From: Clostridiales bacterium
GTDB taxonomy: Bacteria > Bacillota > Clostridia > Oscillospirales > Oscillospiraceae
Length of the DNA: 64,000 nt
Assembly (NCBI GenBank): GCA_019418625.1
Contig: DYBL01000043.1
Coordinates: forward strand, 8,353 to 72,352
Direction of reading: 5' to 3'
The position numbers and the translations under genes are program-made. The notes beneath the pieces were generated by a model. It had not been told where the DNA came from, made no database searches, and worked only from the letters and a program-made list of their open reading frames with translations. How positions within the stretch are numbered: the first letter of the stretch is position 1; every line of letters begins with the position of its first letter. Positions 53,261 to 61,707 of this stretch are shown here, one piece after another.

Positions 53261-54100
53261 TTACTCTTTGACAGCACCGCTTGACAAACCGGAGATCAAG
53301 TAGTTCTGCGCAAAGATCACAAACAACGTAATGGGGATCACGGAGATGACGCCGCCGGCAGCCACCAGGCCGAAGTTGGTGAGGCTGTCCTCCGTGTTCA
53401 GGAGGGCCAGAGCCAGAGGCACAGTGTAATTGGAGGGGCTGCGGGTAAAAATGACCGTGTAGGTGTATTCGTTCCAGGCATACATGAACGAGAGCATGGC
53501 CACCGCGGCGATGCCGGGTGCCACCAGAGGAAGCACGATCTTGCGGAACAGCTGCCACTCTGTGGCGCCGTCCACCTTGGCGCTCTCCTCCACCTCCTCG
53601 GGGAGATCCTGGAAGAAGCTGATGAGGAACCAGATGATCAGCGGCACATTGATGAGCACGCACGCCAGCATCACGGGGATCTTCGTATTCAGCACACCCA
53701 GCTTATTGAACATGATGTACAGGGGAATGGTGAACGCCACCGGCGGAAGCACACGCACCAGCAGCACCCAGTAAGTCAGCGGCTTTTTCAATCCGAAGTG
53801 GAACCGCCGCCGGGCGATCACATAGGCGGCGCAGATGCCCACCAGCAGGGAGATCACCAGCGACACGCCCGTGGTCTGGAGGCTGTTGATGATGGCCTGA
53901 CCGAAGCCCTCCTTGGTAAAGAGCTGGGCAAAATGCTCCATGGTGAGTGTCTGCGGGATCAGGGAAATGTGCCCCCGCATCTCATCCGTGGGACGGATGG
54001 CCATGGCCAGCAGCCAGTAGATGGGGAACAGAGCCACCACCAGCATCACCGCGCACAGCAGCCCTTTCCAAACAGTGCTGGGCTTGAGTTTCTTTTTCAT
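53261..54100 (-). CDS. Sugar ABC transporter permease (MalG/UgpE-like)
   Basis: A 279-residue, six-helix permease with the EAA loop EESAKVDGATEWQLFRKIVLP. It is the first importer gene, 119 bases downstream of the LacI-type regulator gene, with AAGGAGG before the ATG and a TATACT box near 54155 as a possible operon promoter. It pairs with the permease at 50857-51756. Confidence 0.9.
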   Translation of the reverse strand: MKKKLKPSTVWKGLLCAVMLVVALFPIYWLLAMAIRPTDEMRGHISLIPQTLTMEHFAQLFTKEGFGQAIINSLQTTGVSLVISLLVGICAAYVIARRRFHFGLKKPLTYWVLLVRVLPPVAFTIPLYIMFNKLGVLNTKIPVMLACVLINVPLIIWFLISFFQDLPEEVEESAKVDGATEWQLFRKIVLPLVAPGIAAVAMLSFMYAWNEYTYTVIFTRSPSNYTVPLALALLNTEDSLTNFGLVAAGGVISVIPITLFVIFAQNYLISGLSSGAVKE

Positions 54101-54219
54101 AGGTGTGCCTCCTTACATTCCGGGAAATGTCAAAAACCGCCATTTGCCAGTATATCGTTTTTTTCCCGGGCAATCTATCAGCGTCATTTTAAATCTATGT
54201 AAAGGAAAATTTTACAATG

Positions 54220-55206
54220 TTAAGTCGTTCCCCGCACCTTCAGCTCTTCGGGGACCGTGGTCAGCGCCGGACACTCCTCTCCGCTCAGCAGGCTCCGCAG
54301 CCGTTCCACGCACAGCTCGCCCATGCGGCGGCAGTTGATGTGCACGGACGTCAGCTCCGGCTCCAGCATGGTGCAGATGGTGGAATCGTCAAACCCGACC
54401 ACCGCCACGTCCTCCGGCACCCGCAGGCCCAGCCGGCGGGCCGCCTTCATCACACCGGCGGCAATGACGTCGTTGGCCCCCAGCACCGCCGTGGGCCGGT
54501 CCTTCTGCGTCAAAAGCTCCATGGAAGCCTGGGCCGCGCTCTCCACGTTGGCCTCGCACATTTTCACATGGTGGGCCTCCACCTGGATCCCATGCATCCG
54601 CGTGACCTGCAAAAAAGCACTGTACCGCTCTGCCACGATGTAAGGCGAAAACCGGCCGGCCACCATGGCGATCCGCCGGTGTCCCCGGCTCATCAGGTGT
54701 TCCAGTGCCAGCTGCACCCCGCCGTATTCATCGGATATCACGCAGGGAAGGTCCAGACCAGGAATACGGTTGTTCACCAGGACCACGGCGATATTCTGGC
54801 TCTGGAACTCCGTGACCATGTCGGCCTTGGCGTCGCCCGCCAATATCACGCCCTCGATCTGCTTGCTCTGGGCCGTGCTGGGCGCCATGGCCCAGTCAGC
54901 CGCCGTGGAAATGACCAGCTGATAGTCGGACTTGTTGGTCTCCCGCATGCTGCCCTCGCAGATCCCGGCGTAAAACTCATCCAAAATAGTGGCGCGCTTC
55001 TTGCAGATGAGAAATGCGATCTTGTCCGTGCGCTGACGGGCCATGGCCCGGGCAATGGCATTGGGGTAATAGTGCAGGACCTCCGCCGCCTCAAACACCT
55101 TCCGGCGTGTGGACTCCCGCACCAGCTCAGGGTTGGAAAAGGCCCTGGAAATCGTGGCGGTGGACACGCCCGAAAGGCGGGAAACATCATAAATCGTCGG
55201 GTTCAA
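54220..55206 (-). CDS. LacI-family transcriptional regulator
   Basis: The 328-residue protein has the LacI HTH at its N terminus (TIYDVSRLSGVSTATISRAF, hinge VRESTRRKVFEAAEVLHYYPN) and a periplasmic-binding-protein-like sensor domain. It lies directly upstream of the sugar ABC genes on the same strand and likely represses them. Two LacI/CcpA-type operators (55226-55239 and 55390-55403) lie in its own upstream region, pointing to autoregulation and control of the divergent DUF624 gene. Confidence 0.92.
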   Translation of the reverse strand: MNPTIYDVSRLSGVSTATISRAFSNPELVRESTRRKVFEAAEVLHYYPNAIARAMARQRTDKIAFLICKKRATILDEFYAGICEGSMRETNKSDYQLVISTAADWAMAPSTAQSKQIEGVILAGDAKADMVTEFQSQNIAVVLVNNRIPGLDLPCVISDEYGGVQLALEHLMSRGHRRIAMVAGRFSPYIVAERYSAFLQVTRMHGIQVEAHHVKMCEANVESAAQASMELLTQKDRPTAVLGANDVIAAGVMKAARRLGLRVPEDVAVVGFDDSTICTMLEPELTSVHINCRRMGELCVERLRSLLSGEECPALTTVPEELKVRGTT

Positions 55207-55225
55207 CAGATGCCCTCCCTCTGTA

Positions 55226-55239
55226 TGTAAGCGGTTTCA
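55226..55239 (+). promoter_or_regulatory. LacI/cre-like operator 1
   Basis: TGTAAGCGGTTTCA matches the cre/LacI-type consensus TGWAARCGYTWNCW at all but one position. It is 20 bases upstream of the LacI gene start. Confidence 0.6.
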
Positions 55240-55389
55240 TTATCCAGAAACGATTCAAGCGCCGCGGTCACCCGCAACGCTTTGACACCTTAAATCTACC
55301 ATTGTTTGGGAGAGAAATCAAGGCGTATTCGTAAGATTGTACAACGCAGATAAAATATCAAATCTCTTTTTATGCAAATCAACTGTAAA

Positions 55390-55403
55390 TGTAAGCGTTT
55401 TCA
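55390..55403 (+). promoter_or_regulatory. LacI/cre-like operator 2
   Basis: TGTAAGCGTTTTCA is a full match to the cre/LacI-type consensus TGWAARCGYTWNCW. It is 34 bases upstream of the -35 box of the DUF624 promoter. Either the local regulator or CcpA could bind. Confidence 0.65.
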
Positions 55404-55436
55404 GTCAGGAGGCCTTTTCTGTCCCATGTCCCCGCG

Positions 55437-55465
55437 TTGACAAACCGCGCTTTCTCCCCTATACT
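55437..55465 (+). promoter_or_regulatory. Promoter of the DUF624 gene
   Basis: TTGACA (55437-55442), a 17-base spacer and TATACT (55460-55465), with the gene start at 55497. The consensus -35 itself looks like a TTG start in frame, which is misleading. Confidence 0.75.
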
Positions 55466-55496
55466 GGTGCATAAATCGCACGGGGAGGGAGTCGTT

Positions 55497-56153
55497 TTGA
55501 AGCAAAAAAAGCGCTTTTGGCAAAGCGTCATTGATTTTTTTGGTGATTCATCCCCATTTATGACGCTGGTGGGCAAGGTCGCCCTGGTGATCGCGGCAAA
55601 TGTCTGCTGGTTTTTATGCGCCTTGCCGGTGGTCACCGCCGGCGCCTCCACCGCGGCGTTGTACGCAGTCTTTCATGATCGGGCGGAGCTTTCCTATTTG
55701 ACGGCGGTGCCGTTTTTCTTCCGCCGCATGCGGGCTCTTTGGAAAAAGTCCGTCTTGCTGTGGTTCCCGTTTTTACTGCTGGGGCTGCTTTTCACCATGG
55801 ACCTGTGGCTGCTGCTAAGGCGGCAGCTGCTCAACAACGCCCTGCTGCTCACCCCTCTGCTGATCGCCGCCTCTCTCTGGGGCATCACGGTGCTCTGGCT
55901 TTTCCCGCTGCTCGATCGCAGGAGCACCGACGCGCCCGGCGCGCTGCTGCGCTCTGCATTCCTCCTGGGACTGGGAGAGCTGTGGCGCTCCCTGTTGGCC
56001 ATTCTGGTCTTTTTGATCCCCACGCTGCTCCTGCTTTTCCTCCCCAGGCTTTTCTGGACTTTGTCCCCCGTGTGGATGCTGGCAGGCTTTTCCCTGCCGG
56101 CCTGGATCGCCTGGCGGTTTTTGGAGCCGGTGCTGAACAAACCCACACCATAA
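55497..56153 (+). CDS. DUF624 (YesL-like) membrane protein
   Basis: This 218-residue protein has about five helices and the DUF624 pattern: KVALVIAANVCWFLCALPVV, TAGASTAALYAVFHD, FFRRMRALWKKS. YesL-type proteins accompany carbohydrate ABC operons in Firmicutes; their function is unknown. The TTG start follows GGGGAGGG with suitable spacing, and longer frames would start inside the promoter. It is divergent from the LacI gene and shares an operator region with it, which ties it to the sugar importer. Confidence 0.85.
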   Translation: MKQKKRFWQSVIDFFGDSSPFMTLVGKVALVIAANVCWFLCALPVVTAGASTAALYAVFHDRAELSYLTAVPFFFRRMRALWKKSVLLWFPFLLLGLLFTMDLWLLLRRQLLNNALLLTPLLIAASLWGITVLWLFPLLDRRSTDAPGALLRSAFLLGLGELWRSLLAILVFLIPTLLLLFLPRLFWTLSPVWMLAGFSLPAWIAWRFLEPVLNKPTP

Positions 56154-56193
56154 AAAACCCCCGGCGCGGCCAGCTGACCGCGCCGGGGGTTTT
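56154..56193. terminator. Bidirectional terminator between DUF624 and the UPF0597 gene
   Basis: AAAACCCCCGGCGCGG (56154-56169) pairs perfectly with CCGCGCCGGGGGTTTT (56178-56193). Confidence 0.88.
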
Positions 56194-56209
56194 CTTTGTT
56201 TTCAGGGGA

Positions 56210-57487
56210 TCACTGACCCACCATGATGTGCAGGATCTCCTCATCCGTGCGGCGCATACCCTCCCGGGCAAGACGTCCCACGTTGTCGATGGTGTTTTCC
56301 ACACCCTTTTTGATGATGCCCTCGCCGTCCACAAACTGGTGGCTGCCGGTGGTATACATGTAGTAGCCCATGAGGCCCGCATCCACAGCGGCGGCGATCT
56401 TGGCCGCGCAGGAGGGCTTGGCACCGTCGCAGATCATGCCGGAGCAGATGGCCAGGGCATTGGCGATGGTATGGGCCACCACCTCATAGCGGCCGCCCTT
56501 GAGGTAGGCGATGCCGGCGGCAGCGCCGCAGCCGGCGCTCACGGCGCCGCAGAACGCACTCAGGCGGCCAATACCGGTCTTCTGGTGGATGGTCACCAGG
56601 TCTGACACCACCAGCGCCCGGATCATGGCCTCCTCATCCACGCCCATATCCCGGGCGTATTCGATCACAGGCAGGGACGCAGTCATTCCCTGGTTTCCGC
56701 TGCCGGAGACGATGACCACCGGCAGCTCACAGCCGCTCATGCGGGCATCGGAGCCGGCGGCAGCCGCCGCCTTGGCCCGGACGGACACATTGTCCCCATA
56801 TACCGTACGGATGGTCTTTCCCACCTCGGCGCCCCAGCCGCCCTTGAGACCCTCGGCGGAAATGGCGCTGTTGTAAGCGATCTGCCGGCGGATGACCTCC
56901 GCCACGTCCTCGATCTCCACGCAGTCGGCAAAACGGATGATCTCCTCCACGCTCAGAACGGAGCGGTCCGTCTGCTGCTTTTCTTCTCCGGAGGCCGCCT
57001 CCGCCTGGAACACCACCTGTCCGTCCCGTGCGACGCAGGTGATATTGGTGTGGAAGTCCACGATCTCGCAGCTGGCGCTGTGGCCGCCGCCCTCCACGGT
57101 CACCCGGATATAGAACACCCGGTCGCCCAGAGCGGGCACCACCGTGATCTCACTGGTGCGCAGGAACTCCGCCATAGCGGCGATCTCCTCCTCCGTCACC
57201 TGGGAGAGCACCTCCAGCATCAGATCCGCCTTTCCGGCCACCACGCCGGCAGCGGTGGCAGCCTCGATGCCCTTGAGTCCGCCGGTATTGGGCACGGTCA
57301 CGGCCTTGACGTTCTTAATGATGTTGCCGCTGACCTCCACCCGGCAGGCCACGGGCATTTCCCCCAGTGTCTGACGGGCCTTGGCCGCCGCCAAGGCAAT
57401 GGCAATGGGCTCCGTGCAGCCCATGGCGGGAATGAGCTCCTCTTTCAGGATCTCCACATAGCTTTCATAGTGTTCCGTTCTATCCAT
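56210..57487 (-). CDS. UPF0597 / YhaM-type L-cysteine desulfidase-like protein
   Basis: The 425-residue protein is a member of the YhaM/CyuA family: MGCTEPIAIALAAAKARQ, IIKNVKAVTVPNTGGLKGIE, VIVSGSGNQGMTASLPVI, SAFCGAVSAGCGAAAGIAYL and ICDGAKPSCAAKI. The conserved cysteines are expected to hold an iron-sulfur cluster similar to L-serine dehydratases. CyuA of enterobacteria breaks down L-cysteine to pyruvate, ammonia and sulfide; other members may act on different amino acids. The promoter is at 57566-57538. It is monocistronic. Confidence 0.85.
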   Translation of the reverse strand: MDRTEHYESYVEILKEELIPAMGCTEPIAIALAAAKARQTLGEMPVACRVEVSGNIIKNVKAVTVPNTGGLKGIEAATAAGVVAGKADLMLEVLSQVTEEEIAAMAEFLRTSEITVVPALGDRVFYIRVTVEGGGHSASCEIVDFHTNITCVARDGQVVFQAEAASGEEKQQTDRSVLSVEEIIRFADCVEIEDVAEVIRRQIAYNSAISAEGLKGGWGAEVGKTIRTVYGDNVSVRAKAAAAAGSDARMSGCELPVVIVSGSGNQGMTASLPVIEYARDMGVDEEAMIRALVVSDLVTIHQKTGIGRLSAFCGAVSAGCGAAAGIAYLKGGRYEVVAHTIANALAICSGMICDGAKPSCAAKIAAAVDAGLMGYYMYTTGSHQFVDGEGIIKKGVENTIDNVGRLAREGMRRTDEEILHIMVGQ

Positions 57488-57537
57488 GGTTCATGTCTCC
57501 CTTTTCCGGCGCATTCCGCCAAATCTCTTGATTTTTT

Positions 57538-57566
57538 ATTATACCGTGCCAGTTCCCGGAAAACAA
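57538..57566 (-). promoter_or_regulatory. Promoter of the UPF0597 gene
   Basis: Minus-strand TTGTTT (57566-57561), a 17-base spacer and TATAAT (57543-57538). Confidence 0.65.
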
Positions 57567-57575
57567 CCCGTTTGT

Positions 57576-58370
57576 TCAGCCCAGGGCCACGTCCAGCAGC
57601 ATCATCACGAGGAACCCCACCATGACGCTGACCGTTCCCGCATGAGAGTGCTCGCCCAACTGAGCCTCGGGGATCAGCTCCTCCACCACCACGTAGATCA
57701 TGGCGCCGGCGGCAAAGGCCAGCACCCAGGGCATGACGCCGCCGATGCTGCCGGCGGCCAGCACCGTCAAAAGCCCGAACACCGGCTCCACCACGCCGGA
57801 GGCCGCGCCGCACAAAAACGCCTTTCCCCGGGAGACTCCCTGGGAGCGCATAGGCAGCGACACAGCCGCGCCCTCCGGAAAGTTCTGGAGGCCCATACCG
57901 ATGGCCAGCGCCGCAGCGCCCGCCAGTGCCCCCGGCGAAGGATCCAGGGCCGCCACGGAAAAGCTCAGTCCCACCGCCATTCCCTCAGGGATATTGTGCA
58001 GCGTCACCGCCAGCACGATCATGGTGGTTCGCTTCCAGTTGGCGTGCAGGCCCTCCGGCTCCCGGCTGCCCGGGTGCAGATGGGGCAGCAGCGAATCCAG
58101 CAGCATCAAAAATCCGCCGCCCAGCACAAATCCCAGTCCAGCCGGCAAGAGCGCACTGCCCCCCTGGGCCTGGGCCATCTCCATAGCGGGGATCAGCAGC
58201 GACCACACGGATGCAGCGATCATCACGCCCGCGGCAAAGCCCAAAAACACCCTTTGCACCGTGGGTGACAGATCCTTTTTGAAGAAAAATACCATGGCCG
58301 CGCCAAGCACGGTGGCAAGGCAGGTGGCACCTGTACCCAGTGCGGCATAAAACAGTTCTTTTTGCAGCAT
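57576..58370 (-). CDS. ZIP-family divalent metal transporter
   Basis: A 264-residue eight-helix transporter with the ZIP metal motifs HNIPEGMAVGLSF in helix 4 and QNFPEGAAVSLPM in helix 5, and a short His-containing loop near LLPHLHPGSREPEG. It should import zinc or another divalent metal. AAAAGGAGGA precedes ATG 58370. It is monocistronic; the UPF0597 promoter lies just past its end. Confidence 0.92.
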   Translation of the reverse strand: MLQKELFYAALGTGATCLATVLGAAMVFFFKKDLSPTVQRVFLGFAAGVMIAASVWSLLIPAMEMAQAQGGSALLPAGLGFVLGGGFLMLLDSLLPHLHPGSREPEGLHANWKRTTMIVLAVTLHNIPEGMAVGLSFSVAALDPSPGALAGAAALAIGMGLQNFPEGAAVSLPMRSQGVSRGKAFLCGAASGVVEPVFGLLTVLAAGSIGGVMPWVLAFAAGAMIYVVVEELIPEAQLGEHSHAGTVSVMVGFLVMMLLDVALG

Positions 58371-58505
58371 ACGCTCCTCCTTTTCTGGCCACATCATACC
58401 CGACAGTCCCTGCGCCTGTCAATTGCAAGCCGTTGTTTTTGCCACTGACTTTTTCTGGCTGCGGTGTTATCATACATCCATCACAAAGGAACAGGAGGCG
58501 GCTTT

Positions 58506-58886
58506 ATGGATCTGAGCGAGATCATGCGCCAGCAGACGTTTGCAGTGGTGGGCGACACTCTCAACAGCGAAAAATACGCGGCGAAAATCAAGGAGGGGCT
58601 GGTGTCCCAGGGCTACACGGTATACGCCGTGGGCAAGGAGCTGCCCTCTCTCAACGACATCCCTGGAGACATCGATATCATCGACCTGTGCATCCGGCCG
58701 GACCGGGGCCTGGCACTGCTGCAGGAAAACCGCAAGCCTTTCCGGTGCATCGTGCTCCAGCCGGGTGCAGACAGTCCGGAGCTTCTGCGCTGGCTGGAGG
58801 AACAGCACCTGCCCTACATCCACGGCTGCCTGCTGGTGGGCATGCGGCTCTATCCCCGCACTGCACAGACCCCCGGCAATTCCTGA
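58506..58886 (+). CDS. CoA-binding domain protein (YccU-type)
   Basis: The 126-residue protein is a single CoA_binding_2 Rossmann domain: FAVVGDTLNSEKYAAKIKEG, YTVYAVGKELPSL, DIDIIDLCIRPDRGLALLQE. Family members bind CoA or acyl-CoA but their role is largely unknown. ACAGGAGG precedes ATG 58506; a TATCAT -10 box lies near 58468-58473. It is monocistronic with a perfect terminator. Confidence 0.85.
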   Translation: MDLSEIMRQQTFAVVGDTLNSEKYAAKIKEGLVSQGYTVYAVGKELPSLNDIPGDIDIIDLCIRPDRGLALLQENRKPFRCIVLQPGADSPELLRWLEEQHLPYIHGCLLVGMRLYPRTAQTPGNS

Positions 58887-58891
58887 AAGGC

Positions 58892-58931
58892 ATAAAAAAG
58901 CGCCTGTCCAGTTGGACAGGCGCTTTTTTAT
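58892..58931. terminator. Terminator after the CoA-binding gene
   Basis: A 19-base perfect stem (58892-58910 with 58913-58931) carries A6 and T6 ends. It could also end the asnS transcript. Confidence 0.88.
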
Positions 58932-58937
58932 GCTTTT

Positions 58938-58978
58938 TTTAGAAGTCCGCGTTGCCCACCGTGCGCCGGTGCAGCTCC
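58938..58978 (-). repeat. Duplicated 3' end of asnS
   Basis: These 41 bases match the asnS end at 59163-59203 at 39 positions; the only differences are two adjacent bases. Read on the minus strand they encode [12 protein letters not shown] and a stop, against [12 protein letters not shown] in the intact gene. They lie 184 bases beyond the real stop codon. Confidence 0.8.
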
Positions 58979-59023
58979 GCCCGGACACGCAGAGCGTGTC
59001 CGGGGACCCGATCTCATCAGCTT

Positions 59024-59112
59024 GGGCGAAATGAATCCGCCCTGCGCCAAGGTTTTGGCCTTGCCAAAACACTTGGACGGCCAGGAGCCGCCCCATCAAA
59101 AGATGGGGCCCC
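59024..59112 (-). repeat. Second copy of the structured repeat core
   Basis: Reverse-oriented relative of 37362-37452. Shared elements are GGGGCCCC with a following GGGGCGGC, GCCGT, GTGTTTTGGC, GGCCAAAACCT, GGCGCAGG, GCGGA and TTCATTTC. Most differences are short indels. It sits between asnS and the duplicated asnS end, and is followed (58979-59005) by another hairpin, CCCGGACACGC / GCGTGTCCGGG. Confidence 0.65.
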
Positions 59113-59163
59113 CGACGTGGAGCTGCCCGGAAAGGCAGCACATCGGAGGCCTCCGTATCCTCT

Positions 59164-60558
59164 TTAGAAGTCCGCGTTGCCCACCGTGCGGGGGTGCAGC
59201 TCCACGTCGCGGATGTTGGAAATGCCGGTGAGGTACATGACCATGCGCTCGAAGCCCAGGCCATAGCCGGCGTGGCGGCAGGAGCCGTAGCGGCGCAGAT
59301 CGCAGTACCACCAGTAGTCCTTGGGATCCATGCCCAGCTCGTTGATGCGGCCCTCCAGCAGCTCCAGACGCTCCTCGCGCTGGCTGCCGCCGATGAGCTC
59401 GCCGATGCCGGGCACCAGGCAGTCGGCAGCGGCAACGGTCTTGCCGTCGTCGTTCATGCGCATGTAGAACGCCTTGATCTCCTTGGGATAGTCGGTGACG
59501 AACACAGGGCGCTTGAATACCTGCTCGGTGAGGTAGCGCTCGTGCTCGGTCTGGAGATCGCAGCCCCAGTAGACCTTGAAATCAAACTTGTCGTTGTTCT
59601 CCTCCAGGATCTTCACCGCGTCAGTGTAGCTGACACGGGCAAAGTCAGAAGAAGCCACATGCTCCAGACGCTCCTTCAATCCCTTATCCACAAAGGAGTT
59701 GAAGAAGTTCATCTCGTCGGGGCACTTGTCCATGACATAGCGGATCACATACTTGATCATGGCCTCAGCGTTGTCCATGTAGTCGTTCAGATCCGCGAAC
59801 GCCATCTCCGGCTCGATCATCCAGAACTCGGCGGCGTGGCGCTGGGTGTTGGAGTTCTCCGCACGGAAGGTGGGACCGAAGGTATACACGTTGCCGAAGG
59901 CCATGGCGAAGTTCTCGCAGTTGAGCTGGCCGGACACGGTCAGGTTGGCACGCTTGCCGAAGAAGTCCTGGGTATAGTCCACGGTGCCGTCCTCATTCTT
60001 GGGGACGTTCTCCAGATCCAGCGTGGTCACCTGGAACATCTCACCGGCGCCCTCGCAGTCGCTGGCGGTGATGATGGGGGTGTGCACGTAGACGAATCCG
60101 TTTTCCTGGAAGAACCGGTGGATGGCATAGGCCGCCGTGCTCCGCACCCGGAAGGCAGCGGAGAACAGGTTCGTCCGGGGACGCAGATGCTGGATGGTCC
60201 GCAGGAATTCCACGCTGTGGCGCTTTTTCTGCAGGGGATAGTCCGGGGCGGACACGCCCTCCACCTCGATGCGCTCTGCTTTCAGCTCCAGCGGCTGCTT
60301 GGCCTCCGGCGTCAGCACCACGGTGCCGGTGACGATCAGGGCGGCGCCTACGTTCTGGCCGGCGATCTCCTTGTAATTTTCCAGCGTACCGGCTTCCATG
60401 ACCACCTGGAGGTTACGGAAGCAGGAGCCGTCGTTCAGCTCCACAAAGCCGAAATTCTTCATATCCCGGATGGTGCGGGCCCAGCCGCCCACCGTTACCG
60501 TCTGGCCGGACAGTGTCTGACTGTCGGCATAGATCGCCGCGATTTTCGTAAAGCTCAT
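59164..60558 (-). CDS. asnS: Asparaginyl-tRNA synthetase
   Basis: The 464-residue class IIb synthetase joins asparagine to tRNA-Asn. It has the N-terminal OB-fold anticodon-binding domain ([19 protein letters not shown]), motif 2 ([20 protein letters not shown]) and motif 3 ([15 protein letters not shown]). The start at 60558 agrees with the family length although the SD is weak (GGGTGA). Its last 13 codons are duplicated downstream, see the repeat entries. Confidence 0.96.
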   Translation of the reverse strand: MSFTKIAAIYADSQTLSGQTVTVGGWARTIRDMKNFGFVELNDGSCFRNLQVVMEAGTLENYKEIAGQNVGAALIVTGTVVLTPEAKQPLELKAERIEVEGVSAPDYPLQKKRHSVEFLRTIQHLRPRTNLFSAAFRVRSTAAYAIHRFFQENGFVYVHTPIITASDCEGAGEMFQVTTLDLENVPKNEDGTVDYTQDFFGKRANLTVSGQLNCENFAMAFGNVYTFGPTFRAENSNTQRHAAEFWMIEPEMAFADLNDYMDNAEAMIKYVIRYVMDKCPDEMNFFNSFVDKGLKERLEHVASSDFARVSYTDAVKILEENNDKFDFKVYWGCDLQTEHERYLTEQVFKRPVFVTDYPKEIKAFYMRMNDDGKTVAAADCLVPGIGELIGGSQREERLELLEGRINELGMDPKDYWWYCDLRRYGSCRHAGYGLGFERMVMYLTGISNIRDVELHPRTVGNADF

Positions 60559-60612
60559 TATGATTCACCCGTTTTCTTGTTTTTCGTGGGACAGTGCGCA
60601 CAATAATGAGGT

Positions 60613-60641
60613 ATTGTACCGCATTTTCCACAGTTTTACAA
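60613..60641 (-). promoter_or_regulatory. Promoter of asnS
   Basis: Minus-strand TTGTAA (60641-60636), a 17-base spacer and TACAAT (60618-60613). No T-box leader fits in the 55-base leader. Confidence 0.65.
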
Positions 60642-60658
60642 GGGGGTGGGGCGTTTTT

Positions 60659-61537
60659 TCAGGAAATCATCTCCGCGCCCACGGTATAGCCGTCCCAGTG
60701 TCCAGCTCCGTCGGAGACGGCGGAACAGTCGGTGAACATATACGCCCCCAGACTGGAGCGCCACTTGCTGGCGTCAAAGGCCACGGCGTCGTAGCCGGGC
60801 ATGGTCTCACCGGGGCCAAGGGCCGGCATGCTGAATACCACCGGCTGAGCGGACTCTTCAATCGTAAAGAGGCATCCGTCCTCCCACTGGTAAAACTGGC
60901 CCTTGCCTCCCTCCAGCGGTTCACCTGTGATATAGTCCTGCTCCACCAGCTCTTCCCAGGTGCCCTCCACCGCCGTGACGCCGTGGGATACGCCGAATCC
61001 ATAGGCCACCGCAGAGCGCTCCGTATAACTTAAACCGGTACCGGACAGATCCACCCCCACCACGGAGATGTCGCTGTTGAGCCCCGCATCCACTTCCCAC
61101 AGATCCTCCAGCACCTGGCGATACAGCGCGCAGAGATCATTGAACTCCTCTGTGGAAAACGCCAGGGCGGTGACCTCAGAAAATCGGACGGGCCATGTCT
61201 CCTGGAAACCGCCCCGATGCACCACCTGCACCGTCGTACCGGCCAGCGTGCCCGCCGGCAAGGCCCCATATGCCCCCGGCGCGGAGGGATCAAAGTCCTT
61301 TCCGTCCAGCGTCATATCCTGCTCTCCAAGAGGCAGGGTAAACATCCCGGTGGATCCCATCTCCGCCAGCAGCAGCGTGCCATCCTCTTCTGAGACGACC
61401 CGGCACAGCGTCGTACTTTCCTCCTGCTCCTCCGCAGGTGCTCCGGCAGAATCACCCCCGCCTCCCGCCGCGCAGGATGCCAGCAGGCAAAGGCACAGAT
61501 ACACGGCCAAAAACACAAAAAACCACGCTCGTTTCAT
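60659..61537 (-). CDS. Putative lipoprotein of unknown function
   Basis: The 292-residue protein has a lipoprotein signal with lipobox LLASCAAG and a Gly/Ser/Glu linker, then an all-new extracellular part of about 245 residues with no recognised domain. Two halves can be seen: a small beta-rich domain (about 42-130; CRVVSEEDGTLLLAEM) and an alpha/beta part (about 135-292; EFNDLCALYRQVLEDLWEVD). ATG 61537 follows AGGGGGCG. The gene is monocistronic. Confidence 0.7.
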   Translation of the reverse strand: MKRAWFFVFLAVYLCLCLLASCAAGGGGDSAGAPAEEQEESTTLCRVVSEEDGTLLLAEMGSTGMFTLPLGEQDMTLDGKDFDPSAPGAYGALPAGTLAGTTVQVVHRGGFQETWPVRFSEVTALAFSTEEFNDLCALYRQVLEDLWEVDAGLNSDISVVGVDLSGTGLSYTERSAVAYGFGVSHGVTAVEGTWEELVEQDYITGEPLEGGKGQFYQWEDGCLFTIEESAQPVVFSMPALGPGETMPGYDAVAFDASKWRSSLGAYMFTDCSAVSDGAGHWDGYTVGAEMIS

Positions 61538-61632
61538 GGAAAGCGCCCCCTTTCGCTTTGGTAGACGGGAAAGCGGTCCATTTGGTTCCATTTCCTGGCG
61601 GAGACCCCCGTGGGGAGCAAAAATTTTGTGGT

Positions 61633-61660
61633 TGACAAATAAAACGCGCCGTGTAAAATA
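61633..61660 (+). promoter_or_regulatory. Promoter of psuK-psuG
   Basis: TTGACA (61633-61638), a 16-base spacer and TAAAAT (61655-61660). Confidence 0.65.
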
Positions 61661-61707
61661 AACATTAGATTATTTTATAAATTTTTGCTTATTCAGGAGG
61701 TGACGCC

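Noticed and set aside
58470..59435. A 321-codon minus-strand frame spanning the asnS end, repeat and CoA-binding gene
   Set aside because: It crosses a terminator and repeats and opposes a gene with good signals; it is composed of out-of-frame asnS plus repeat sequence.
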